From Actinoplanes sp. NBRC 103695 (GTDB taxonomy: Bacteria > Actinomycetota > Actinomycetes > Mycobacteriales > Micromonosporaceae), in NCBI RefSeq assembly GCF_030269485.1, contig NZ_BSTL01000004.1, positions 372,001-436,000 on the forward strand: DNA of 64,000 nt. Reading direction: 5' to 3'. The notes under the pieces were generated by a model. The model made no database searches. It was not told where the DNA came from and worked only from the letters and a program-made list of their open reading frames with translations. Of the stretch, positions 37,582 through 46,339 are shown one piece after another. Each line of letters opens with the position of its first letter. Within the stretch, counting starts at the first letter, position 1. Position numbers and translations under genes: made by a program.

Positions 37582-37604
37582 CGTTGAGTCCACGTTGAGT
37601 GGAC
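37582..37604 (+). promoter_or_regulatory. Direct and inverted repeat in the CIS divergent promoter
   Basis: CGTTGAGT occurs at 37582-37589 and again at 37593-37600, 11 bp apart, i.e. on one helix face. Overlapping it is the inverted repeat GTCCAC-GTTGA-GTGGAC (37588-37604). It lies 80 bp upstream of the regulator gene and about 75 bp from the divergent membrane-protein gene, so one factor could control both. Confidence 0.55.
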
Positions 37605-37682
37605 GATGAATCCCCCCGGGCAAACTCTGCCTCGCGGTTTTACCCGAACATCGCGGGGCTTAAACACAGCGGGGAGATAAAA

Positions 37683-38312
37683 GTGGCTACCACCAGAATT
37701 CCGGTCTACCTCTACGCCGACGACCCGATCTCCCACGCTGGGATCGCCGGTCAGCTGCGGCCGCGGCCCGAGGTGCGGGTCGTCGCCGCCGACGAGCTCG
37801 CCGAGGCGGAGGTGGCCATCGTGGTCACCGACGCGGTGACCGACGAGACCGTCCGGATGCTGCGCAGCCTGCGCGCCGAGGGGCTGCAGAACCTGGTGGT
37901 GGTGGCCACCCAGCTCAACGACGCCGACCTGCTGGCCGTGGTCGAGATCGGGGTCGCCGGGCTGGTACGCCGTTCCGAGGCTACCGCGGATCGGCTCGTC
38001 GCGGTCGTGACGAGCGCCGCCTCCGGCGACGGCGCGGTGCCGCCGGACCTGCTCGGCCGCCTGCTCACCCAGGTCAGCCGGGTGCAGCGCCAGGTGCTGG
38101 CGCCGCGCGGGCTCACCTTCACCGGCCTGGCGGAGCGCGAGATCCTGGTCCTGCGCCTGGTCGCGGACGGCTTCGACACCGCCGAGATCGCCGGCAAGCT
38201 GTCCTACTCGCAGCGGACCGTCAAGAACGTGCTGCACGACATCACCAGCCGGCTGCACCTGCGCAACCGGGCGCACGCGGTCGCCTACGCCCTGCGGCAC
38301 GGGCTGATCTGA
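37683..38312 (+). CDS. LuxR-family transcriptional regulator of the CIS locus
   Basis: This is a 209-residue response-regulator-like protein. Residues 1-120 form a receiver-like Rossmann domain (IPVYLYADDPISHAGIAGQL) and the C-terminal ~65 residues the LuxR/GerE helix-turn-helix (LAEREILVLRLVADG, FDTAEIAGKLSYSQRTVKN). The usual acidic pocket is degenerate: the phospho-acceptor aspartate is not evident at AIVVTDAVTDET, so it may work without phosphorylation. GTG 37683 follows GGGGAG. Position at the head of the CIS genes and absence of a cognate kinase suggest a dedicated regulator. Operator-like repeats lie upstream. Confidence 0.85.
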   Translation: MATTRIPVYLYADDPISHAGIAGQLRPRPEVRVVAADELAEAEVAIVVTDAVTDETVRMLRSLRAEGLQNLVVVATQLNDADLLAVVEIGVAGLVRRSEATADRLVAVVTSAASGDGAVPPDLLGRLLTQVSRVQRQVLAPRGLTFTGLAEREILVLRLVADGFDTAEIAGKLSYSQRTVKNVLHDITSRLHLRNRAHAVAYALRHGLI

Positions 38313-38381
38313 AGCAGCGCCTTCTCAACCGAAGTGCACAAGATCGCGATCATGATCTCGCTTCGCGCGGTCATGACGCCG

Positions 38382-38410
38382 GCTGCCCGGCGGGGCAGCG
38401 GTGGCTGCCC
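38382..38410 (+). promoter_or_regulatory. Mutually exclusive hairpins (attenuator-like) before the exported propeller-VWA gene
   Basis: GCTGCCC (38382-38388), GGGCAGC (38393-38399) and GCTGCCC (38404-38410) are separated by GGCG and GGTG. The middle arm can pair perfectly with either outer arm, giving two 7-bp hairpins that cannot coexist. It lies 70 bp after the regulator stop and 50 bp before the next gene. It may be a terminator of the regulator gene or a switch. Confidence 0.45.
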
Positions 38411-38458
38411 TAAGGGCTGTCCTGTCCGCTGCTGCCACCGGCGGGCGGTTACGACACG

Positions 38459-41400
38459 GTGAGCACTATGGACGCTCGGGCTGAGGACGGGGGCGCGGCG
38501 GTGACTGCTGCCCGGACGCCGTGGGGACGGCGTCGCGTCGCCCTGTTGACGGTTCCGCTGCTGGCGCTCGGATCGCTGGGCGTCTGGGCGGCGAACGGCG
38601 AACCCGCCCAGGCCGCGCCGGACGTCCCGGTGCCCTACCGGGTCGGTTACGCCAGCGCCGACCAGCCGGTGCTCTCGGCGGTGACGCCCGGCGGCCCCAA
38701 CGGCGGCGTCGCCCTGCCCAGCCCCGACACGACCACCCCGGCCGAGGAGCCCGGCTCCCGGGCCGGCGGGCTGGTCTTCGTCACCCGGCGCGACGGGCAC
38801 CGCGACGGCGACCTGCGCTACCGGGCGCCGGGCTCGCGCGAGTCGGTGTCCGTGCTCGCCGACGACTTCGACGACCGCGCCCCGCAGCTCTCGCCGGACG
38901 GGCGGACCATCGCGTTCGAGTCCGACCGGGACGGCCAGCCGGACATCTGGACCATCGGCGTCAACGGCCGGGGCCTGACCCGGATCACCGACCACCCGGG
39001 CGACGACACCACCCCGTCCTGGTCGCCGACCGGCGACCGGATCGCGTTCAGCAGCACCCGCGACGACACGGCCGGCGACATCTACACGATCCGGCTCGCC
39101 GGCAAGGCGCTCACCCGGCTCGCCGCCTCGCCCGCCGCCGACACCCAGCCGGCCTGGTCGCCGCTCGGCGTCATCGCGTTCACCACCTCGCGCTTCGCCA
39201 CCAGCTCCCAGCCCGGCGCCGTGGTCGCCACGGTCCCCGACGCCGGCGGTGACGTCCGCCGGATCGCCACCGGCGACGAGCCCGCCTGGTCCCCGGACGG
39301 GCAGCAGCTCGCGCTGACCACGCGCGGCACGGACCCGTCCGGCGACATCGCCGTGGTGACCGTACGCACCCTGGGCTCGACCGTGGTGGCCCGCAAGCCG
39401 GGTCGCGCCGAGACGCACGCCACCTGGAACGGCGTCGCGGTGGTCTACTCCGACGTCGTCGCCGCCGAGGACGACAGCGCCGACATCTGGACGGCGAACG
39501 CCGCCGGCCTGGACCGGCAGGACCACACCCAGCGGCCGGACGCGGGGGAGACCGCACCGGCGTACTCGGTGGACGGCACCCGGCTGGCGTACTCCGAGGA
39601 GCGCGAGCGGAACGGCGACGGCGAGGAGCCGCCCAGCTCGCGGATCGTGGTGGCCGACGCCGAGGGCGGCGACCCGCAGCCGCTGACCGGCTTCGTCGAC
39701 GGCCGGGTGGACGACGACCCGGCCTGGTCGCCGGACGGCACGATGATCGCCTTCGGGCGGACCCTGCCGAACGGGCGCCGGACGGTGATCGTCGTCCGGG
39801 TCGACAACGACGGCGAGGTGATCGGCACGATCCCGGTGCCGCGCGTGCTGACCGCGGAGGACAGCAAGCCGGCCTGGTCGCCGGACGGCACCCGGATCGC
39901 CTTCGTCCGCCGGGCGGAGCGGAAGCCGCCGCTGATGGTCATCCCCGGGCCGACCGACCGGCGGGTCAACCCCGGTGGCTCGTCCACGATCGACCAGCTC
40001 GTCAAGACTCCGGCCATCCTGCCGACGCCGGACATCGTCCTGCTGGTGGACACCACCCTCAGCATGGACGGGCCGATCGCGAACGTCCGGGAGAACCTGA
40101 AGACCGTGGTCTCGCAGGTCAAGGAGGCACAGCCCAAGGCGCAGTTCGCGGTGGCCAGCTTCCGGGACGGGGGCAACAAGAACACCGTCTTCCGGATCCA
40201 CCAGCCGCTCACCGCCGACGTCGACGAGGTCCAGGACGGGGTGGATCAGCTCAAGACCGACGCGGACGACAACGGCGGCGACAACCCCGAGGACTGGGGT
40301 TTCGCGTTGAACCAGCTGGCATTGAATCGGCGCTCCTCGGACGGGAAGCTGGTCGGCTGGCGGGACAACAGCAACCGGGTCGTCGTGCTGATCGGTGACG
40401 CGCCCACGCACAACCCGGCCAAGACCTCGGACAAGGTCACGCTCGAGACCGCGATCGCCAACCTCAGGACGGCGAGCACGCGAGTGGTCGCCGTCGACGT
40501 CGGCGCGCTGGACTCGGCCATCCCGCCGCAGGAGGGCTGCCAGGGGCTCTGCACCAAGCAGGCCACCGAGGTGACCAAGCAGACGCAGGGCCAGCTCATC
40601 AAGGAGGCCGACGACGACAAGGTGTCGGCCGCGATCCTGGCCGGGCTGCGCAACCTGGTCATCACGGTCACGCCGACGGTCGGGCCGGACTGTGACGAGG
40701 GACTGACCGTCACGTTCAAGCCGGCCACGCCGACGAAGGTGCGCAGCGGCGACGACGTGCATTACCAGCAGACCGTCACGGTCGGCGAGGGGCTCGAGCC
40801 GGGCACGGTGCTGCACTGCGACGTCTCGTACCCGATCTCGCCCAACCCGGACGGCAACCAGGACGCCTACCAGGCGCCGGTGACCGTGACCGTGAACGAC
40901 CCGGCGCTGCCGCTGGTCACCGTCGACGACGTGACGGTGCCCGCGGCCGACGAGTTCGGGACGGTCGTGCGGTACACCGCGACGGCGGTGGCCGCCGACG
41001 GCACCCCGCTCACCCCGACCTGCACGCCGCCGTCCGGTTCCGCCTTCCCGATCGGGCAGGCCACGGTGACCTGCACGGCCGAGGACATCGACGGGTCGGT
41101 CGGGCAGGACACCGCGCTGATCGCGGTGATCGACCAGAAGGCCGACGACAAGGCCCGGATCTACATGGCCACGGTGACGGCCGCCCTGGGCGCGCCGCTC
41201 GGCGTCATCGACCAGATCGACATCAGCGTGCACGCCGCGGCCGACTGCCCGGCCGCCGTCGAGGACGACGCGCCCGCGTTCGCCCCGGACGGCAACTCGG
41301 TAATCTTCGCCGCGAACGGCCGGCTCTGCGTCACCGACCCCGGCGGGCTGCTGCCCCGGCAGTTCACCAGCTCCGACGACCCACGGGCGGAGGACCCGGC

Positions 41401-42214
41401 CTTCTCGCCGGACGGTGCTCTGATCGCGTACACGTCGGTGGCGGGTAGTGAGCCGGAGCGCCGCACCCTGCGCACCCTGCCCGCGGCTGGCGGCAATGCC
41501 GCCGTGTTCATCGACACGCCGGGGGAGGCGTTCGAGGTGGCGTTCCGCCCGCTGGCGGCCGGGCTGACGCTCACCCTGACCGCGACACCGGCGCAGGCCG
41601 TGCAGGGCGACGATCCGATCCGGCTGACGATGGTCGCGACCAACACGACCTCGGCGACGGCGAGCCGGGTCTGGGTGTCCACGGTGATCCCGACCAAGCA
41701 GCCGCGGTTCGCGTCGATCGGCACGCTGGCCCCGGGCGCCTCGGAGACGGTCGACGTGGACGTCGACACCCTGACGCCGCTGTCCGGCACGGTGCAGGCG
41801 TTCGTGACCGGCGTCTTCCCGGGCGGTCTGCCCGCGGTCGCGACGGCCCAGGTGGCGATCACCATCCTGCCGGCGCCGATCGAGCCCGAGCCGGTGAAGC
41901 CGCGGGACGCCACGCCGGTGCTGGTCGTCCAGCCGGCGGTCGGCCCGCCCGGCATCGTCACCGTCGCGACCGGACGCGGCTTCGTGCCGCGCAGCGAGGT
42001 GACGCTGGTCTGGGACAACGGCATCAAGGTGCCGCAGAAGGTGCGGGCGGACGCGAGCGGCCGGATCCGCGCGCAGGTGCTGATCTTCCACCGGGACACG
42101 CTCGGGCCGCGCAGACTCGTCGCGACCGGCGTGGGCTTCAAGACGGTGGTCGCGGCGGAGTTCCTGGTGGTACCCGGGTCGCAGGACCCGGCCGACTTCG
42201 CCGTGCGGAGGTGA
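38459..42214 (+). CDS. Large exported protein: TolB-like propeller, VWA, HYR and C-terminal beta domains
   Basis: This is a 1251-residue protein. A signal anchor (VALLTVPLLALGSLGVWAANG) near residue 30 is followed by PD40/TolB propeller blades (PQLSPDGRTIAFESDRDGQ, PAWSPDGTRIAFV and others, ~100-500), a VWA domain with MIDAS DTTLSMD near 528, a HYR-type beta domain (~820-890, with paired Cys), two more PD40 blades (PAFSPDGALIAYTS, ~940-1020), a CARDB/DUF11-like domain and an IPT-like C-terminal domain. No enzyme motif. It is the first gene of a run coupled to DUF4255 (5-bp gap), so it probably belongs to the CIS locus, perhaps as an envelope sensor or receptor. GTG 38459 or ATG 38468 may be used; GGTGAG before the ATG favours the latter. 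Confidence 0.78.
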   Translation: MSTMDARAEDGGAAVTAARTPWGRRRVALLTVPLLALGSLGVWAANGEPAQAAPDVPVPYRVGYASADQPVLSAVTPGGPNGGVALPSPDTTTPAEEPGSRAGGLVFVTRRDGHRDGDLRYRAPGSRESVSVLADDFDDRAPQLSPDGRTIAFESDRDGQPDIWTIGVNGRGLTRITDHPGDDTTPSWSPTGDRIAFSSTRDDTAGDIYTIRLAGKALTRLAASPAADTQPAWSPLGVIAFTTSRFATSSQPGAVVATVPDAGGDVRRIATGDEPAWSPDGQQLALTTRGTDPSGDIAVVTVRTLGSTVVARKPGRAETHATWNGVAVVYSDVVAAEDDSADIWTANAAGLDRQDHTQRPDAGETAPAYSVDGTRLAYSEERERNGDGEEPPSSRIVVADAEGGDPQPLTGFVDGRVDDDPAWSPDGTMIAFGRTLPNGRRTVIVVRVDNDGEVIGTIPVPRVLTAEDSKPAWSPDGTRIAFVRRAERKPPLMVIPGPTDRRVNPGGSSTIDQLVKTPAILPTPDIVLLVDTTLSMDGPIANVRENLKTVVSQVKEAQPKAQFAVASFRDGGNKNTVFRIHQPLTADVDEVQDGVDQLKTDADDNGGDNPEDWGFALNQLALNRRSSDGKLVGWRDNSNRVVVLIGDAPTHNPAKTSDKVTLETAIANLRTASTRVVAVDVGALDSAIPPQEGCQGLCTKQATEVTKQTQGQLIKEADDDKVSAAILAGLRNLVITVTPTVGPDCDEGLTVTFKPATPTKVRSGDDVHYQQTVTVGEGLEPGTVLHCDVSYPISPNPDGNQDAYQAPVTVTVNDPALPLVTVDDVTVPAADEFGTVVRYTATAVAADGTPLTPTCTPPSGSAFPIGQATVTCTAEDIDGSVGQDTALIAVIDQKADDKARIYMATVTAALGAPLGVIDQIDISVHAAADCPAAVEDDAPAFAPDGNSVIFAANGRLCVTDPGGLLPRQFTSSDDPRAEDPAFSPDGALIAYTSVAGSEPERRTLRTLPAAGGNAAVFIDTPGEAFEVAFRPLAAGLTLTLTATPAQAVQGDDPIRLTMVATNTTSATASRVWVSTVIPTKQPRFASIGTLAPGASETVDVDVDTLTPLSGTVQAFVTGVFPGGLPAVATAQVAITILPAPIEPEPVKPRDATPVLVVQPAVGPPGIVTVATGRGFVPRSEVTLVWDNGIKVPQKVRADASGRIRAQVLIFHRDTLGPRRLVATGVGFKTVVAAEFLVVPGSQDPADFAVRR

Positions 42215-42218
42215 TCGT

Positions 42219-42896
42219 GTGATTCACGAGGTGGACGACGCACTGCGCCAGTTGCTGCGTACCGAGGTGCTGCGCAGCGGTGACGTGGACATCGTGCTCG
42301 AGGCGCCGACCAAGGACTGGGCGGCCCGGCGCAACGCGCCCACGGTCAACCTGTACCTCTACGACATCCGGGAGGACATGCGGCGGCGGTCGCGGGGCCG
42401 GCTCAACGAGTACGACGAGCAGGGCCAGATCACCGCCCGGCACCTGCCACCCCGCTACATCAAGCTGTCCTACCTGGTCACCGCGTGGACCCAGCGTCCC
42501 GAGGACGAGCACCGGCTGCTGTCCGCGCTGCTCATGTCGCTGCTGGCGCACGACGCGATGCCGGTCGAGATGCTGACCGGATCGCTGCTCGAGATGGGCC
42601 TGCCGGTGCCGATCACGGTCGCCCTGCCGCCGCCGGAGGACCGCGCGTTCGCCGACGTCTGGTCCGCTCTCGGCGGCGAGCTCAAGCCGTCGCTGGACGT
42701 GGTGGTCAGCGCGCCGGTCGACTCCGGCCGCCGGACCGAGGCCGCGACGATCGCCAGCGAGGGTGTCCTGGTCTCGATGAACGGCGACGACCCGGTGCGG
42801 CACGCCCGGGCGCCGGAACTGCCCCAGTCCGGCCAGCCGGCCGAGGAGTCGCGGGTCGCCATGGTCCGGATGCGCCGCGAGCCGGGGGCGCGGTGA
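42219..42896 (+). CDS. DUF4255 protein, tail terminator (Pvc16/Afp16-like)
   Basis: This 225-residue protein has the DUF4255/Pvc16 N-terminal domain: MIHEVDDALRQLLRTE, RRNAPTVNLYLYDIREDM and HRLLSALLMSLLAHDAMP. In phage-tail-like particles this protein caps the end of the tube and sheath and sets the final length. The C-terminal ~40 residues are charged and probably disordered. The start is GTG 42219 with GGAGG eight bases before. Its TGA overlaps the GTG of the AAA+ gene (42893-42896). The pairing DUF4255 + AAA+ is diagnostic for extracellular or cytoplasmic contractile systems. Confidence 0.9.
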   Translation: MIHEVDDALRQLLRTEVLRSGDVDIVLEAPTKDWAARRNAPTVNLYLYDIREDMRRRSRGRLNEYDEQGQITARHLPPRYIKLSYLVTAWTQRPEDEHRLLSALLMSLLAHDAMPVEMLTGSLLEMGLPVPITVALPPPEDRAFADVWSALGGELKPSLDVVVSAPVDSGRRTEAATIASEGVLVSMNGDDPVRHARAPELPQSGQPAEESRVAMVRMRREPGAR

Positions 42897-44890
42897 ACAC
42901 GCTGCCCGGCCTGCTGGCGCGGCTCGCCGACCTGGAGAAGCGGATCCGGACCGCGGTCGGCGCCCGCCGCCAGCGGGATCCCGCGCCGGACGACCCGTTC
43001 CGCGGGCTGTACCTCTCCGACGAGATCATCGACGCGCTGCTGGAACAGAACCGGGATCCGGCGGCGGTGCCGTGGGCCGGTCAGCCCGCCGACGAACCGT
43101 CGGTGCTGCCCGCCGGGCTCGGCCTCTCCGCGCTCGACATCGAGCTGCTGCTGGTCGCGGTGGCGCCCGATGTGGACAGCCGGTTCGAGCAGTTCTACGG
43201 CTACCTGAACGACGACGTCACCCGGCGCCGGGCCACGGTCGGCCTGGCGCTGCGGCTGTGCGGCCTGCCCGAGGGGTCGGCCGCCGGCCGCTCGCGGCTC
43301 GGTGCGGACTCCCCCTTGGTCCGCAACGGGCTGCTGATCGTCGAGGACCCCGACCGGCCGCTGCTGACCCGCACGCTGCGGGTGCCCGACCCGGTGGTCT
43401 CGCACCTGCTCGGCGACATGCGGATCGACCCGGCGCTCGGCCCGGTGCTGGCCGCGCCGGTCGACCCGGTCGCCGAGCTGCCCGGCGCGGACGTCGTCGC
43501 CCGGGCCCTGACCAGCGGCGCGCGCCTGCTGTATCTGCGCGAACGCAGCGGTGGCAGCGGTCCGGCGCTGGGCGTGACCGGGTTGCACGCGCTCGGCCGG
43601 TCCGCCCTGATGGTCGACGCCGAACGCCTCGACCAGCAGCCCGAGCTGGTCCGCCCGCTGCTGCGCGAGGCGCTGCTGACCGGCGCGGGCGTGGTGGTCG
43701 GCCCGATCGGGAGCGGCGGCAGGCCGCCGGGTGGTGTGCTGGACGCCTTCTCGGGCACGGACGCCCCGCTGCTCGTCTACGGCACCACCGGCTGGGATCC
43801 GCGCTGGGGCCACCGGCCGCCGCTGCACCTCGACGCGGCGCCGGTGCCGGCCGCGATCCGGGCCGCCGTCTGGCGCTCGGCCCTGGACGGCAAGCTCGCT
43901 CCGGGCGTCGACCCGGCCGCCGCCACCGCGCACTTCACGCTCGGGCCGCCACAGATCCGGCGGGCCGCCGAGGCGGCGGTGCTGGCCGCCAACGCGGACG
44001 GTGAGCTGGTCGACGTCAAACGGTTGCGGCAGGGCGCGCGTACCCAGAACGCGGCCGGATTGGAACGCCTGGCCCGCCGCATCGAACCGGGCGTCGGCTG
44101 GGACGACCTGGTGCTGCCCGGGCCGGTGCTGGCCCAGCTCGGCGAGCTGGCGGGACGCGCCCGGCATCGTGAGCGGGTGCTGCAGGAGTGGCGGATGCGT
44201 CCCGGCGGCGGGCGCGGCATCGGCGTGGTGGCCCTGTTCGCCGGTGACTCGGGCACCGGCAAGACGATGTCCGCCGAGGTGGTGGCCGGTTCCCTGGGCC
44301 TCGACCTGTACACCGTCAACCTGGCCACGGTCGTCGACAAGTACGTCGGCGAGACCGAGAAGAACCTGGAGCGGATCTTCACCGAGGCGGCCGGGGTGAA
44401 CGGCGTGCTGCTGTTCGACGAGGCGGACGCGATCTTCGGCAAGCGTTCCGAGGTACGCGACGCGCACGACCGCTACGCGAACATCGAGAGCGCGTACCTG
44501 CTGCAGCGGATGGAGAGCTTCGACGGGGTGGCGATCCTGGCCACCAACCTGCGGGCCAACCTGGACGACGCGTTCACCCGCCGGCTGGACGCGGTGATCG
44601 ACTTCCCGGTGCCGGACCAGGAGCACCGGGCGGCACTGTGGGACGTCTGCCTCGGCCCCGGGGTGCCCCGCGCCGACGACATCGACCTGGTGTTCCTGTC
44701 GAAGGCGTTCGAGCTGGCCGGCGGGCACATCCGGGCGGCGGCGGTGACCGCGGCGTACCTGGCGGCGGCGGACGGCCGCCCGGTCGGCATGCTCGACCTG
44801 ATCGGGGCGGTGGCCCGGGAGTACCGCAAGCTCGGCCGGCTGGTGCTCGACCGGGAGTTCGGTCCGTACCTGTCACTGGTCACGGCCTGA
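42893..44890 (+). CDS. AAA+ ATPase of the contractile injection system (Afp15/Pvc15-like)
   Basis: This 665-residue protein has an N-terminal ~420-residue helical region specific to CIS ATPases (LPAGLGLSALDIELLLVAVAP), then one AAA+ domain: Walker A GDSGTGKTMSAE near residue 452, Walker B VLLFDEADAIFGKR near 506, sensor ATNLRANLDDAF and arginine finger DAFTRRLDAVI. CIS ATPases are needed for assembly or cargo loading; the exact step is not settled. It is unrelated to ClpV because it lacks the double AAA core. Coupled to DUF4255 by a GTGA overlap. Confidence 0.92.
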   Translation: MNTLPGLLARLADLEKRIRTAVGARRQRDPAPDDPFRGLYLSDEIIDALLEQNRDPAAVPWAGQPADEPSVLPAGLGLSALDIELLLVAVAPDVDSRFEQFYGYLNDDVTRRRATVGLALRLCGLPEGSAAGRSRLGADSPLVRNGLLIVEDPDRPLLTRTLRVPDPVVSHLLGDMRIDPALGPVLAAPVDPVAELPGADVVARALTSGARLLYLRERSGGSGPALGVTGLHALGRSALMVDAERLDQQPELVRPLLREALLTGAGVVVGPIGSGGRPPGGVLDAFSGTDAPLLVYGTTGWDPRWGHRPPLHLDAAPVPAAIRAAVWRSALDGKLAPGVDPAAATAHFTLGPPQIRRAAEAAVLAANADGELVDVKRLRQGARTQNAAGLERLARRIEPGVGWDDLVLPGPVLAQLGELAGRARHRERVLQEWRMRPGGGRGIGVVALFAGDSGTGKTMSAEVVAGSLGLDLYTVNLATVVDKYVGETEKNLERIFTEAAGVNGVLLFDEADAIFGKRSEVRDAHDRYANIESAYLLQRMESFDGVAILATNLRANLDDAFTRRLDAVIDFPVPDQEHRAALWDVCLGPGVPRADDIDLVFLSKAFELAGGHIRAAAVTAAYLAAADGRPVGMLDLIGAVAREYRKLGRLVLDREFGPYLSLVTA

Positions 44891-45005
44891 ACTTTGCCCT
44901 TTCGGGCGAGCGGTGCTGCCCGGCGGAGCGCGCCAAAGCCCCTGTCCCGCGGGCGCGTCCGGTGCCACGCTGGGCGGTGGACAGACGATCCTCAAGGGGG
45001 CGGCT

Positions 45006-45791
45006 ATGCACGGTCACGACCACGGCCAGGAGGGCGACTTCCGGCCCAAGAGCGACCGCGTCGAGCGCGAGGACACCGACCTTTCGATGAAGGCCGCGGT
45101 GGCCGGCCGGACCGACGTGCTCGGCCAGGGCGGGATGCTCGGCCTGCAGCGCGCGATCGGCAACTCGGGCGTCAACACGATGATGGAGCAGGAGAAGTCG
45201 CCTGTCCTCGACGTGGTGAACGGCGGCGGTGGCTCGGCGTTGGACAACGACACCCGTACGGACATGGAGTCGCGCTTCGGCACCAGCTTCGGTGACGTAC
45301 GCGTGCACACCGGCGGCACCGCGCACGACTCGGCGAAATCGGTGAACGCGCAGGCGTACACGGTCGGCCCGAACATCGTGTTCCAGGACGGCAAGTACGA
45401 CCCGGGCTCGGACTCCGGCAAGCACATGATCGCGCACGAGCTCACCCACGTGGTGCAGCAGCGCAGCGGCCCGGTCGACGGCTCGGACGCGGGCGGCGGC
45501 GTGAAGGTCAGCGACCCGTCCGACCGCTTCGAGCGGGAGGCCTCGGCCAACGCCGACCGGCTCATGTCCTCCGACTCGCATGCCGGCCACTCGCATGACG
45601 CCGCACCGGCCGCCGCCGGCGTGCAGCGCATCGAGGAGCCCGGGGTGCAGCGCATCGAGGAGTCTGCGGTGCAGCGGGTCGACGACCCCTCGGTGCAGCG
45701 CGAGGAGGGCGAGGACGAGGAGCCCGCCGAGGTCCAGGGCTACGTCCAGCGCGAGGAAGAAGCGGGCGAAGAGGAAGAGGTCGCCTCCTAG
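45006..45791 (+). CDS. DUF4157 eCIS core protein, zincin-like, with QR-repeat acidic tail
   Basis: This is a 261-residue protein. A short His/Asp-rich start is followed by the conserved LGLQRAIGNSGV helix (~45-57), then the DUF4157 domain with metallopeptidase motif HELTH (144-148) and upstream VHTGGTAHDSAKSVNAQAY. The C-terminal tail holds V-Q-R at 206, 214, 222, 230 and 247; the first four form an exact 8-residue period (GVQRIEEP type), ending in EEAGEEEEVAS. DUF4157 is a marker of eCIS loci; a peptidase role is predicted from the HEXXH motif only. ATG 45006 follows AAGGGGG. It ends 4 bp into the convergent small gene of the cargo module. Confidence 0.88.
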   Translation: MHGHDHGQEGDFRPKSDRVEREDTDLSMKAAVAGRTDVLGQGGMLGLQRAIGNSGVNTMMEQEKSPVLDVVNGGGGSALDNDTRTDMESRFGTSFGDVRVHTGGTAHDSAKSVNAQAYTVGPNIVFQDGKYDPGSDSGKHMIAHELTHVVQQRSGPVDGSDAGGGVKVSDPSDRFEREASANADRLMSSDSHAGHSHDAAPAAAGVQRIEEPGVQRIEESAVQRVDDPSVQREEGEDEEPAEVQGYVQREEEAGEEEEVAS

Positions 45792-46339
45792 GCCGTCCAT
45801 CCGGTCAGATAGACGGCGCCGCCGTGCGCCAGCGGCACGGTGCGCACGGCGGGCGCCTCGTCCAGCAGCACCACGCCAAACCCGTTCAGTTGAACGGCGG
45901 TGCACGGCAGGTCGAGGACCTCCGCGAACGCCGACTCCTCGACCCGCTCGGCCGCGGCCCGCGCCCACTGTTCCCGATCCGGGTCCGACAGCGGTTCGGT
46001 GGGCAGCAGCGCCAGCGAGGGCCGCAGATCCTCACACGCCTCGGCGAAGGCCGACAGCGGTGGTGGCAGGTGTCGCGTGGCCGGCGGCAGCCTCATCGCC
46101 GCGTCGAAGGCGGCCGGTTCGGCGGCGATGAAGAGCGGTCCGCCCTCCAGGTGATCCAGGTGTGTGACCCGGCACGGCAGGCTGCCCCACACGCCGTAGG
46201 CGTCACCGCGACTGCCGTCGACCGTCACCTCGGTCACATCGCGCACCTTGGCGTAGGCGAGCCGCTTCCGCAGCCACCACTCGTATGCGTCGTCGAGAGG
46301 ATGGCCGACGAGGAACAGTGCCTGCCGCTGACCGGTCAT
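45788..46339 (-). CDS. Unknown protein, third gene of the HNH cargo module (candidate immunity)
   Basis: This 183-residue soluble protein has no recognised family, signal peptide or helix. It contains DAYEWWLRKRLAYAKV, a Pro/Leu-rich centre and ends in GGAVYLTGWTA. It overlaps the preceding 210-residue gene by four bases (ATGA at 46336-46339) and lies in the same transcript as the HNH nuclease protein. By position it could be an immunity or accessory factor; nothing in the sequence proves this. Its 3' end overlaps the DUF4157 gene by four bases on the opposite strand. Confidence 0.6.
   Translation of the reverse strand: MTGQRQALFLVGHPLDDAYEWWLRKRLAYAKVRDVTEVTVDGSRGDAYGVWGSLPCRVTHLDHLEGGPLFIAAEPAAFDAAMRLPPATRHLPPPLSAFAEACEDLRPSLALLPTEPLSDPDREQWARAAAERVEESAFAEVLDLPCTAVQLNGFGVVLLDEAPAVRTVPLAHGGAVYLTGWTA

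Noticed and set aside
38285..42091. Very long open frame (1268 codons) on the minus strand opposite the propeller-VWA gene
   Set aside because: Composition is Arg/Gly/Asp/His-rich without hydrophobic cores or motifs, and it mirrors the high-GC third positions of the plus-strand gene whose domains are recognisable. The same applies to long minus-strand frames at 4358-5959, 17423-19879, 23162-26077, 55156-57357 and 57603-60104.
44891..45005. Extension of the DUF4157 protein upstream to 44913
   Set aside because: The added residues are not like coding sequence of this locus, and ATG 45006 has AAGGGGG directly before it.
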